Shown in pieces: positions 31,425 through 42,094 of a stretch of DNA of 64,000 bases; position 1 is the first letter of the stretch; each line of letters opens with the position of its first letter. The notes below the pieces were generated by a model. That model was not told the DNA's origin. It made no database searches and was given only the letters and a program-made list of their open reading frames with translations. A program made the position numbers and the translations under genes. Source of the stretch: Plutella xylostella (taxonomy: Eukaryota; Arthropoda; Insecta; Lepidoptera; Plutellidae); the NCBI RefSeq assembly GCF_932276165.1, contig NC_063994.1, forward strand, positions 10,044,001 to 10,108,000, in the 5' to 3' direction.

Positions 31425-31558
31425 CAGTCAGCTGCATAAGTAGCTATACACTTTTGTACCTTGTCAAACTGACTACATAAAAAACCGTCAATGTTTGAAT
31501 AGGCAGTTTATGAGTTTGACAAGATACAAAAATGTACAGCTACTTATGCAGATGACTG
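31425..31558. mobile_element. MITE family B, intact copy (134 bp, TA-flanked)
   Basis: Inverted ends CAGTCAGCTGCATAAGTAGC and its near-complement, then a second inverted block around CTTTTGTACCTTGTCAAACT. TA is on both sides. It serves as the uninterrupted reference for the nested copy at 37446-37794. Confidence 0.85.
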
Positions 31559-32017
31559 TACTTATTACAAATCAAAACTATGAAACATTTCATTCATTCC
31601 CAAATTAGAAATGGTGGTAGACTCATATTTTTTATGACTACCTATCGATAAATACCTAATTGGAAAGTTTTCGTCTAATCAAGTTTTCTTTTTCAATATT
31701 GTCCTACTTGTCTAGAGTCGCTTTAAAATTATGTTTTGGCTGTTTTTTTTTAATCATACGAAACCTATGAATAACAAGTATACCCAGTTATTGAGACCTG
31801 CGTTGTATTATTTGTAATTAGTCACAAAAACAACTTACAACTATTTCAAAGCTATCAAATATCGGGGAATGTTTTTGAAAGCGCGTTTTTTTCCACTCTT
31901 GCGCAGGTATTTTCGCGAAGTATAAAAAGTTGTAATACGACACATTGTTTTGATTGTTTTTTAACAGTACTTATATAGGTTTTACTTTGTATCAGACTTA
32001 TATTTATATATACTGGG

Positions 32018-32160
32018 TGTTGCAAAAAGGGTATACTAAGCCAAAACCTACATGTGCAGCATGCTATATCTAAGCCCGAAACTGAAATCAGAATTTCAAA
32101 ATTCGCGAAAAAAAATGCATTTTCCATAGAAATTTTGTTGGGCACGTGACTTTTTGTTTC
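32018..32160. repeat. Dispersed repeat with ACTGGGTGTTGCAAAAAGGG end
   Basis: The left end resembles the termini of the inverted-repeat element at 36018-36182. The internal part (CCATAGAAATTTTGTTG, then CACGTGAC) is shared in inverse orientation with 44570-44605. Probably a degenerate DNA-transposon relic. Confidence 0.5.
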
Positions 32161-32359
32161 CTTTCATATATTTTTAAAATGTACAACTCTCAGACAGTAT
32201 ATTCATTCACGCAATATTTCATATTTCACAAAATGTCTGCCCCGTCCTACCGTCATTGCATCATCAACATCGTCTAAATCATCGCGATATCATCAGATTT
32301 ATGAAGCGACGACCATGTCTTAAACGATCTAATTTAATGTTGGAAATTAGATATCTATA

Positions 32360-32540
32360 CCCCCGTATTCATAGAAGTTACAAAGGGTTAAGAAGATTGT
32401 AAAATAAACTTACTCCCGTATTCATAGAGGGTTTAGAAGTTTGTAAGTAAGTGAGAAACAAATGAGCTTCGAATTCATTGTAGTTGTCGCTTTGTAAACC
32501 TCACGCAATCCGACTGTAATTTCTATGAATACGGGGTTAC
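32360..32540. mobile_element. MITE-like element with CCCGTATTCATAGAA ends
   Basis: CCCGTATTCATAGAAGTTAC at the left, a second copy of CCCGTATTCATAGA at about 32415, and TAATTTCTATGAATACGGGG at the right form inverted ends. The doubled left end suggests a rearranged or partly duplicated copy. Confidence 0.65.
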
Positions 32541-32705
32541 TCTCTATAGCTGCTATGAGCAGCCGAGTGTGGCTTACTAGCAAGTGCTATGGTATAAAGA
32601 AACATTTAATTGACAATATTAAAAAAATACCGAAAAGAATGCAAAACAAACAATAACAGGTTGCTGTCTAGATCGTCAAAAAGGTACATCATGTGCTGTA
32701 GACAA

Positions 32706-32827
32706 TAGTCGGATCTCCACCAGACAATCCAACGCGATCCGATCGCACGATCCAAGGAAATAAGTATGTAAAATTCCTTGGATCGCGCGATCGGATCGCG
32801 TTGGATCGTCTGGTGTGGATCCGGCTA
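32706..32827. mobile_element. Near-perfect long palindrome rich in GATC (foldback MITE)
   Basis: Two arms of about 50 bp, from TAGTCGGATCTCCACCAGAC to ATCCAAGGAA and back, pair with only a few mismatches around a short AT loop. The arms contain repeated GATC and CGATCCGATCG motifs. Confidence 0.85.
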
Positions 32828-33293
32828 ATAAGCTCACAGCGCTGGTTTACAGCTGGTCCTTATAAGGTGACCGCAGTCACGATAATTTAATAATCACGTT
32901 CAAAATTAAAGTAATGCAGGTGAATTAAGTATGCGTGTAAATGTGCGGTGGCACTCGGCCAAGTCGGATGATTTAACTCGGCCGCGCAGTTGTGGACATT
33001 TGTCTTGGCGTGGGAGACACTACGATCACTATACCTAGGTAAGGTATATACTTGTATAGAATGCAGCGACAAGTCCGTTAAGTCCGTCTTGCTAAAATGT
33101 TGGCTAATTGTGATCTTATAGTTCATGAAAAACATTTATATGAAAAGGTTAACCTCCAAATTCGTAGAGCTTTTTGTCACTTTAAAATAGGTTTACAAAT
33201 TACGTTTGATATACGAATTTTGACTAACACAAAGAGTTTAAAATCCCGTGTTCCTAAGTCATTTGTAAACATTATCTAAACTTTAAATACGGT

Positions 33294-33354
33294 GTCAAAT
33301 TCTAACCCCCAAATTCATACGAGTAGCGTATGAATTTGGGGGTTAGAATTTGAC
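33294..33354. repeat. Perfect 28-bp hairpin
   Basis: Arms 33294-33321 and 33327-33354 are exact inverse complements with loop AGTAG. A worn relative of the arm (AACCTCCAAATTCGTAGAGC) lies at 33151, so this may be one end of a larger inverted-repeat element. Confidence 0.9.
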
Positions 33355-33359
33355 GAATT

Positions 33360-34455
33360 TCACATTTAATAGTTTAACTGAACGTGGGATACTTCCCAGT
33401 CATTATAATTATGTACCATGTGCTTAAACAGTTAAACAGTAAAGCCTGATAATGTCAAATAAGATAATAACGTAAAAAGTACGAATTTGGCTATTTTAAC
33501 TGTTTATTACTGTATCATATAAAAATGAAATGCCGAATGATAAATCTCTGGCTAAACTAAACGATTGAGTTTCCATTTCCGTTTCCTATAGCAAATATTC
33601 AGACACGGTAGCATCAGAATTATTCCTCAGAAAACATTTATCTGACCATTAAAAATAGATATTAGCTTTGATTTTTGCATTCAATTAACTAAAGTAGTCC
33701 CTTAAAATAAATATAAGAATACCTAGACTACCTTCATTTAATTTTATCAGCCACTTTACCTACCTAAATACTCAAAACAATGAACTCTTCCAATTTAAAC
33801 AACAATCCAAGCCTTTAAATACCGACGAGTTTAAATGTCTTACCGCTAAAGATAATCCGGCCGAGAATAGCAGCGGCCGGCACACGCGTATTTATAGAAT
33901 ATATTCCTGAAACTGATACGGATATGTACATAGGCATTGTACATTTTGCAACGTGTAACATTCAGAAACGTGTAACAAATTTAGGGCCAGTTTTTTTGTA
34001 GTTAACTGAAAGATCAGTAAAAAATCACAAACAAAAATCAAAATTTGTATGTAACTGTCATGCTTGACACTATAGCTTATACATGTAGTTGACTACGGAT
34101 CAAAAAACCGGACCTTAGTGCTTGTTTAACTTAACAAATTTAAAGAATAAAATTTTGTGGAATGAATAGCAATTATACTTAAAGTAATTGAAACTATCTG
34201 CGTAAGTCGCACAATCCCGTGGAGCTTATCTACAGATTTCAATAATGATGATATTGATTGATTGCTAACGTCCACTGGGGATCAATATCTGTGTGGCAAG
34301 CTGTACTAGCCGTTGACTCTCTTCACACTTCCAAGAGAGTGGTCGAGGAATGATGGCGTCACGTAAGTATATCGCGAAGTGGGTGGTCAGTTTATTGTGC
34401 GTGAGCGTATAATAACATTTTTTATCACAGGAATCTAAATGCGGATATGTATAAA
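33360..34455. other. Intron 2, middle part: nothing recognised
   Basis: AT-rich, no ORF with a motif and no inverted repeat that I can see. Confidence 0.5.
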
Positions 34456-34457
34456 TA

Positions 34458-34686
34458 CACTCACAAAGAATGAAAAAGTTCCTGTAAGAAAGGCACCAAA
34501 TTACTCTTAAACGGAAAAAGGCTATCTTCGACGCCGACTGCAATATTCAAGTACATTTAACAGCGCATCTAAATATTACCAATTAAAAAAGTAAATGTTG
34601 TGTTCAAATTATCAATTAAATCTTTTAAAATCGGGCCAGTTGTTGTTGGCATTTTGTAAGAGGAACCTTTTCATTGCTTGCGAGTG
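34458..34686. mobile_element. MITE family C, copy 1 (TA-flanked)
   Basis: Ends CACTCACAAAGAATGAAAAA and CCTTTTCATTGCTTGCGAGTG are imperfect inverted repeats with TA outside. Other copies lie at 37816-37928 (partial), 44733-45167 and 58438-58674. The internal AAACGGAAAAAGGCTATC block is shared with the others. Confidence 0.75.
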
Positions 34687-34689
34687 TAT

Positions 34690-36015
34690 AAATCACAATG
34701 ACCAGATATTTATCGATTCAAAAGTTAACGATAATGCTGAATAAAATGTTATTTAAAATACTATTAAACTATTCTTACCAGTGACGGCGAACCATCGTTT
34801 CGCAAGCCAAAAATACATGATATCACAATAAACAACGACCACACAAGAGATCGATCACTTAGCATTATCATCAGACTTGTGGCAGCGAGAACCTCATTCC
34901 TATGGTCATCTGGCTATTATTACACTCTGATAAATAGATCTTTGTATCATAAGTTACTCGCTAAGCGTAACACTTTGGACTTTGTACCACCCTTAATCCT
35001 TGTGGCGGAAGGGTGAAAATTCAACTGCCAATTTTGAGAAGTGATGGCGTTGAGTGTACCACCTAAAATACTTCTGATAGAAAACAGCATCATGTGATTT
35101 TTAGCGTTATCAGGTGACTGCCAGAGCGTTGTACGATTTATTGTCGGGACGTAGTCGGTAGTAAATTTCGCTTTTTATTTGAAAACCAAGAGTCGACACG
35201 TGAAGGTATGGAATGTTAACGGTTCTGTAGGTATTTTTTATTCTTTTGAAGCTGGTTTGAATTTTTTATAAAAAAACAACATTGGTTTGTGTAATTATGT
35301 CGTTTTTGCTATAGTAAAACAGTAAGTATCCACGGTAATACGGTATCCAGACTGCAACATACTGATAATACCATGCTTATATGAAAAAAAACAAAGAATT
35401 AAAATCGAATTTTGCGGCAAGGTACGAGTAATATATTTTATATATTCGTAAAACCTCAACAATAAAATGAAATAATTTCTAATCTTCTTAAAACACATTA
35501 AACACAATCACGCCAATCAAACCAAACCAGCCGTTGCGGTGTCAGACACGTTATGACGTAACGGTGACGTCATAGTTTGCGTAACGTCGCGTCAACGCAT
35601 CCGTCCGCCATCTTGGATCACCTCGTGTCTTCGGCGTTTAAATTTAGAACACTATCGAGTAGGTCAACCGGTCTTAAGGGTGATTATTTGAGTTGCCGGC
35701 GGAATGGAGAGGTTATTAATAACTCAACGTGCAACTGTTAATTGGCTTGGAGTTATTTCAGTGTTTTCGCCTGAAGTTTTCACGTGCCTACTTAATTACG
35801 TGCCTTGTTAGCAGGTACATAATTCTAGTGGAGAGTAAACATGTAGATAACTGTTGATAAACCAAATGTTTGGTGGGCGTGGCTTGGGCTGATTGTGATA
35901 AGCCAATCGGCTTTCAGGTAGGTTAAAGACGTGAATGTGTTTATGAAAGAAATATGTTTTTAGTTATAATCTTATAATAGAAAAAAAATAGTTTTCTGTT
36001 TTTTCTACAGGTTAT
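34690..36015. other. Intron 2, third part
   Basis: No gene or element ends recognised. A GC-richer patch at 35540-35640 holds a TGACGTCA palindrome (35565-35572) and CGTCGCGTCAACGC. Confidence 0.5.
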
Positions 36016-36017
36016 TT

Positions 36018-36182
36018 TTAGTTTTACCATGTACAAGGTGTTTGAATAGTGGTATAGGAAGCCGAAAGTGGATTCAATGGGACCTTCTGAGCAACTTTCA
36101 GCAACTTTCTCGACCACTGGAAATTCGTGAAAAGAACTTGATAAACATTTTCGGCTTACTATAGCCTTTTTAACACCCTGTT
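36018..36182. mobile_element. MITE-like element with GTGTTTGAATAG / CACCCTG ends
   Basis: ACAAGGTGTTTGAATAGTGG at the left and CCTTTTTAACACCCTGTTTA at the right are inverted, with an inner AGCCGAAA / TTTCGGCTTA pair. It is about 165 bp and non-coding. Confidence 0.6.
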
Positions 36183-36654
36183 TAATATAAAATACACGAT
36201 CAAAACGAATCTGCACAACCGTGATGTCACATTGAGTATAATCCTCAAACAAGTACAGTTGGCCGCATGCCAAAGTGTACCGGAGTGTTAGCCGCTAGTC
36301 CAGTGTACCAATAAATTGCGAGTGCCTATTAACACCAGCTTCGTAATTAGTTCCGGATTACTGCACGGCAGTCTGGAGTCTAGACTTTGTTGATTTCTTA
36401 ATCAACAATGTTTTGTATGGTTACTGTAACATTTGTACCAAGCCGTTCATAGATCTATCTACTTATTATACTGATCTATAACATATTTTTTATGCGTGTG
36501 TAATATGTAGCACCTCTATCGTGTTATACTACGAGTATATCTGGGTGTATATATATACATTATTTAAATTACAGAGGCATTTCTACATTATAATATAGTT
36601 TAGAATTTAATTGGAATCATAATTATTATTTTATACTAAAAATTACTGATTCAA

Positions 36655-36792
36655 GATAAAAAGCTACGACAGGGCTACGACCGACGTCGTAGCCAAGGTC
36701 TACGCGCTACGAGATTTCGTAGCAATGGCTACGCGGCGGCGTAGCAATATTACTTAACCTTAACCATAGAACAACGCGGACTCGGGTGTTAG
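36655..36792. repeat. GTAGC/GCTAC palindromic repeat cluster, copy 2
   Basis: GCTACGACCGACGTCGTAGC, GGTCTACGCGCTACGAGATT and GGCTACGCGGCGGCGTAGC recur in 90 bp, then AACAACGCGGACTCGGGTGT. The composition matches 29779-29870, and the last block matches 30639-30658 in inverse orientation. Confidence 0.6.
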
Positions 36793-36940
36793 TTGATAAC
36801 TTAAAATCTTAATAAACTTAACAAACTTTGGCTGCGTCTCCATTAGAAAAACTGTTAATCACCGACTGAGTTTAAGGTACTATTCCGTGCATCGCGACAT
36901 TCGTAGGCCGCGTGCGGCTTACAACTAGCATGCCACTTAC

Positions 36941-37028
36941 CTTCAGGTATCTTGATGCTGGCAGTCAGACTGAGCTGCTGCAGCGCGCGCCGCTCCACAT
37001 CACTCAGCGCCAGCAGCGAGCAGTCATC
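36941..37028 (-). pseudogene. Truncated duplicate of RhoGAP exon 2 with its own 5' splice site
   Basis: On the minus strand this repeats the 3' half of exon 2: CSLLALSDVERRALQQ, then LSLTASIKIPE and a GTAAGT donor, which is closer to consensus than the donor of exon 2 itself. Relative to exon 2 it lacks 24 nt in frame (eight codons). Similarity continues about 12 bases into the intron. At its 5' side homology stops near 37028, where a dispersed repeat begins. No acceptor in a usable frame is visible upstream; the only nearby CAG leads to a stop within ten codons. It is probably a non-functional relic, though a cryptic 5' splice site cannot be excluded. Confidence 0.7.
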
Positions 37029-37170
37029 GAGGATAAGAACGGCTCGTTACGGTTACGAACCCTTTCCGCGTTGATATACGTGCTGTGACACTATCTTCTT
37101 CATTATTGCATTTATGAAGCTCGTTGGGGGTCGCTTATGTTTGTTAGCAATACTTTTACAAGCCACTAAC

Positions 37171-37327
37171 CTTCAGGTATCTTGATACTGGCAGCTAAGC
37201 TCAGCTGCTGCAACCTCGCCAGAGCAGCCTGTTGCAGCGCGCGCCGCTCCACATCGCTGAGGCTGAGCAGCGAGCAGTCGGCGAGGCGCACGCAGCGACC
37301 CGCGCCGTCCAGCCACTGACAGCTGCC
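37171..37327 (-). CDS. RhoGAP (ARHGAP6-like) exon 2
   Basis: This 157-nt exon sits between a CAG acceptor (37330-37328) and a GTTAGT donor (37170-37165). It enters in phase 0, matching exon 1, and leaves in phase 1. It encodes SCQWLDGAGRCVRL, then LSDVERRALQQAALARLQQL, then SIKIPE. In ARHGAP6 proteins an equivalent stretch (a Trp-containing strand, then a Leu-Ser-Glu-Val-Glu-Arg helix and an Ile-Pro end) precedes the GAP domain, and this was the main clue to the family. A truncated copy of its 3' half lies 230 bp downstream in the gene's direction. Opposite-strand open frames here are shadows. Confidence 0.85.
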
Positions 37328-37445
37328 CTGCACAAATGCGAGACGTCATCACACGGCACGGGGAGATGTGGGTGTGAAGGTGGTGTGAAGCCTGGGCGGA
37401 CTACAACACACGCGAGCAATGGAAACGTTCCAGTAAAAAAAAGTA

Positions 37446-37794
37446 CGGTCAGCTGCATAAGTTGTTATAGAGTGCGACAAACTTATCTGTTCCGGTGACA
37501 GTTCACTAAATTGGTCCATATCTCATTATTTACTAATAAATTATATATTGATATAGATTAAATGGGTTTATTAAAACCGCAAGGGTAAATTACCATTACG
37601 GGAAAACTTAACATCTTAAAGAATTAAGAAATATTAGACATTTACGTGAGCTCTCACCGGAACAGATAAGTTTGTGGCACTGTACACTTCTGTACCTTGT
37701 CAAACTGACGAACCGTCAATGCGCCAATGAATGGATAGGCGGTTTATTAGATTGACAAGGTTCAAAAGTGTATAGCTACTTATGCAGCTGACTG
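37446..37794. mobile_element. MITE family B, interrupted by a family A element
   Basis: Removing the family A element (37470-37682) and one duplicated TA leaves 134 bp, the exact length of the intact copy at 31425-31558. Left end CGGTCAGCTGCATAAG, right end TATGCAGCTGACTG, with TA outside. Confidence 0.85.
37470..37682. mobile_element. MITE family A, full-length copy nested in family B
   Basis: 213 bp with AGTGCGACAAACTTATCTGT and its near-complement at the ends, flanked by TA at 37468-37469 and 37683-37684. The internal sequence matches the inverse of the copy at 53021-53233. Confidence 0.85.
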
Positions 37795-37815
37795 TACCAA
37801 ATACTAACTTAATAT

Positions 37816-37928
37816 CGCTGTGTGCAATATTGAAGTATATTTACAAGGCCATCAGAATATTACCAAATTATGAGGAAAGTTGGTGTCGGCATTTTGTAAG
37901 TGTAACTTTTTCATTGCCCTGCGATTGT
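37816..37928. mobile_element. MITE family C, 5'-incomplete copy
   Basis: CAATATTGAAGTATATTTAC, then GGCATTTTGTAAGTGTAACT and TTTTCATTGCCCTGCGATTG match the right half of family C. Confidence 0.65.
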
Positions 37929-37934
37929 AGTTTC

Positions 37935-40900
37935 CATTTGCAAAGATGAATGTTAATTGAAAGATGGCCGAAAGAAGGACGAGGAAGGTTTTTTTATGAA
38001 AGTAGAAACATGTTAGTTTGCAGACCACTCACATGCAGACAGACATAGGACATACCCATAATATCAATAGATTGCAAAAACCAATTTATATTCCGGCCAA
38101 CCTTTGATCGGTGGATAAAAAACAAAATAAAAGTTGCGTGCTTCGTTAACTTTAAATTGAAACCTTGAAATTATATGCTATGCTGTACATAACATACCTA
38201 CCTAAGATAAACATTTCCATCATCACATAATAAATAACAATGAAACTATAATTCTTTGAGAGGTGTAGTCGATGGCAGAGTACAAACAACCGAAGCTTAT
38301 TAAAGTCTACGCTTTATCCCAAGAATAATATTCTTTATCTTTACGATGTCGGGTTTAAATGTCTAAAAAGAAACTACTAAATAAAAAAGGAGCTTTGAAC
38401 TTTTCAACGTATGTAACATTACCTAGCTAAAGACAGTCTGTATTTATGTCTTACTACCTAACTATTCCTGCGAGCTATAACTTCGGCTCGAGGGGTAAAT
38501 CTTTTCCACTGAACTGACCCTCTTTAACCGAACCTAAAATACGTGAGGTGATTGTTAATCCTATTCTACACTTTATCTTTTGACTCATTTTACATCGAAG
38601 AAAATGTTTTTCAAACTTCCCACTGTATAATATTCACCATCACATTAACAACCCATCCGAGACCCGTTCAATGATGTTAGTGGTCAACCCGACTGTCCTA
38701 GATGTTTTCAACCTGCCGAAAGCCTAGGGTAAAAACTAGGGTAAAAACGAGAAATATTTCTTACTCTTTCACGTTATAACTGCTACAAATTTTGATGGAA
38801 TTAAGGATTGATTTTATTTTTAGGCCCTATACTATATGCCACTTTTGTAACCCTCTGGATACTACAAGTAATACTAATCATTGTCATAGCCACTTTGGCA
38901 TAAAATTCATATTCACGAATCACGGTATATAATATTATTACGTCATTTTGGCACAATATTTACTTTAGCAAATAAAATAACAGACTTTATGTTTACTCAC
39001 AGTAATTATAGAAGTAAAATATTACAAATTAATATGAACATTTATTATAATCACTCGAAATTTTCAAAGGAAAATGTACATTTTAATTTAATAATATATG
39101 TAAGTATAAGTTATAGAGCTCATACCTGTCTACGTCAACGATTTTCGAGCTACAACTTATAATAAAGATGCAATAATGGACCATAGCCGTGTGAAATGCT
39201 CCTAAGAACATTTATAACATGTACTGTTGATGTGCCATATTAAATAAATAAATAATGATAATTTAGTGAAAATTATGAATCAAAATTACTTACCTCTGAC
39301 GATAAACAGAATTCCGAGAGTATTTAAAACCTCTATGATCGGGTTTTTTGTAATAGGTACCAAATGTACCTGTGTTTATTTTGTAGGTACTTATAAATTT
39401 TGTAAGTAAGTATGTGAGAGGAACACTATTATTGAGTACCTATTTATTGTACTTTAACGGTTCGTATGTCTTTTAGGAATAGCTAATTATGTACAGTGCA
39501 AGTCCTTGGTACAGTGCTCCAAAATTGATAATGCGCATAGAAATCTTTGACAGATCGGTTGTTTTCGATTATGTGACACATGATATTGAGTCCTATTTCT
39601 TTCAAACAAGGTGCAAAATGCAAGTGTTATTTTTAAGGCTCTTACGATTTAATGATTCGGATGTGAAGATCTGCATGTGCATTATTAATCTTGGACAAGT
39701 GTACTATATTTATTACAAACGAATAATGGATACCTTTACTGGATATTGAAATTTAATCAATAAAATCACACACTGAAAACGTTAGCAATTATTTCGTTAT
39801 TAGTTTAATCTAGTCTTTCGCATAGCCTCAGTATAAACTCTTAATAATTATTAATAATAATAAAGTCTTAATATGTAATAGGTGCGTATAGTATAGATAC
39901 TAAGTAGGTTATAAATAAGGAAAATGACCAAACTAAACATGAGCGTGATATTTTCTGAGCAAATCATGCAAATAATATGAGTCACACGAGTGTTTATAAT
40001 AAGTTCGCGCAGTCGACAGTCTACTGACAAAATTCAAGGTCTCTGAATGTAGGACAGTACAACAACCCAATAGCTGAAACTGTTGACAGGTTATTAAAAA
40101 CAATGAATTACTTACAGTACTCACGAAGAAAAATAAATAAAAAGAAATGAAATAGGAAGATAGAAAAGCCAATCTAATGAACAAAGATTTGTTCCGCCGA
40201 ACAAAGTTAGACAAACAAATCATAAAAATACAAGTGTGCAATTTTACAAGACGGTTTTAAGCTGCTGTTGAAAAGTTTGTGTTAAAACTAACTGAAACAT
40301 TCCCGTCAGGGAGCTCGTTTCTATCACAATTTATACGCCGTCAGCCACTTGGAGGAGGAGGAAATATGGGGAATGCGGCGCGAACAGAAAATAATGGTTT
40401 AAAATAGACAATTCAAACCATTGATAGATGATATGTTTCAAAATTCACGAGAATTAAAAGGGATAGCCGACCGATTTACAATTGTTGACGATAATCGTGA
40501 TGGAAGAGACATATTTTAAGCCGCGACATAAAAGAGAAAACAAAAATATAACAGAAGAAATAAAGAAAGCGCAAACGGTGACTTTTATAAACATGACAGA
40601 GTCGTCAGATAGGAGCCAGTGTTGTGAATACGAAATAAATCTCGGAGCTGAATTAGAAAACGTATGCCAACCGGTTAACAATACCTCGGCGGTGAATCAT
40701 TGATACAATGGATTTAAATAGTGAGATATGATATTAGTGCGGCGCAGTTCAATCATAAACAATGTGCTAATGAGCTCAGTGATGGAAAGAAGACTATTAT
40801 AGAGATCGTTCGTTTTATTTGCAGCACGTGTCGAAACTAACTCTGTGGGCTAGATGCTGCGACCTCGGCTAGTGGTGACAGTAACCTTGAAAAACTTTCT

Positions 40901-41008
40901 ATCGAAAGCACCAATTGACTCTTATCATTGAAGTTCAAGGTCAACTTTCTGTACAAAAGGTGGGACGTGTTTTTTATGGACATCATATTTTGCACTAGTT
41001 TATCAAAT
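37935..41008. other. Intron 1: nothing recognised
   Basis: AT-rich intron. Short open frames at 39489-39749 (plus, 86 codons) and 40482-40703 (plus, 73 codons) show no motif, no codon bias that stands out and no splice context fitting the gene. No element ends found. Confidence 0.45.
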
Positions 41009-41011
41009 ACT

Positions 41012-41160
41012 TAGACCCTGTTTCAGAATATGTGATTAAAATGTATCTGCGGGAAAATATAATCATGGTATTACTCGCTGAAATTAGGTTTTAGGCAATG
41101 AAGCAAGCGCTTTTGATGACACAGATAACTTTTAGCGGAGCATTGTAGAACAGGGTCTTA
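41012..41160. mobile_element. MITE-like element with AGACCCTGTT ends
   Basis: AGACCCTGTTTCAGAATATG at the left and ATTGTAGAACAGGGTCT at the right are inverted ends enclosing about 115 bp. It resembles the ends of the 61434-61573 palindrome (GGCCCTGTTTCACAATGTC). Confidence 0.65.
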
Positions 41161-41607
41161 GCTTCGCAAAAACAGCACCAACGGAATTTACACTAGACGT
41201 GGTTATGTGGACGTTCAAAAAGGCAACTTGATGCTAAACCACCACGGTTGAATGCAAAAATTGGCACAACCCTGCGGCAGATATTACTAGCGCAAACATT
41301 CCACGCTAGCCGGAGAGCTCCGGTGGTTTAGTGGTTGTTTAAATCAGGCAGATACCATGTCATAGGTAAAGAAGAATGATCATACATCACTGTTTTCTAA
41401 ATAAGTATTTTTGCGGGTGAATTTGGGTATTATGACTACTTTTCTACAAATTAGAGGTCGGATGGACAGTTAATGTATACGGGTAAAACCATAATTTATG
41501 GGAAGTTTATAGATCAGTATGTAAGTAGATTACATAAAACACTCAAACTCATTACATACAAACAAAAACTATTTCGATAGGGTTGACTGAGACTTTTCCT
41601 CTCTCTC

Positions 41608-41662
41608 TCTGGTACCAGGAAACACATGCTTAGTACGAAAAAGCATGTGTTTTATGGTACCA
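41608..41662. repeat. Imperfect hairpin, GGTACC ends
   Basis: GGTACCAGGAAACACATGCT pairs with AGCATGTGTTTTATGGTACC around a short loop; two mismatches. Confidence 0.7.
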
Positions 41663-41828
41663 CGGCAGGTGGAAAAGACTGACGAGAAGCTGACGAGGCA
41701 GTAGGTTGTGATGGAGCTGTAGCTTATGTTTACAACAAGTTTACAACATATCTTCATAGTAAAAACTGTGCAAATAAGTCACACAGATAAAGTATACAGT
41801 CTGTAGACAACACCAGACACAGAGCTAC

Positions 41829-41890
41829 GCACATCCTAGGTCTTTCATGTAACTTTTATTCATCCTAGGTCTTTCATCTAACTTTTCCAC
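41829..41890. repeat. Two-copy tandem repeat, 33 bp
   Basis: CATCCTAGGTCTTTCATGTAACTTT is followed 33 bp later by CATCCTAGGTCTTTCATCTAACTTT. Confidence 0.8.
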
Positions 41891-42094
41891 CTTCTATAAG
41901 AATACAATGACTTATGGAAGCGCCAAAACATAGTCCACAACAAACATTGCAAGGGCTCTACTCTTGCCTACCGAAATACGAGGTTCCAAATCACTTCTAA
42001 TCTACCACTTATGGTACTAAACATTACGTTTGCCCGACAACACTTGGAACCTTCGTACTTCCTCAAGCAAGACCAGCCCTCAGATGGTACTGAC

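Noticed and set aside
36941..37028. The exon 2 copy as a functional mutually exclusive exon.
   Set aside because: No acceptor in a workable frame is visible and its 5' half is missing.
39489..39749. An 86-codon plus-strand ORF in intron 1.
   Set aside because: No motif, no neighbours or splice signals; such lengths occur by chance in 64 kb.
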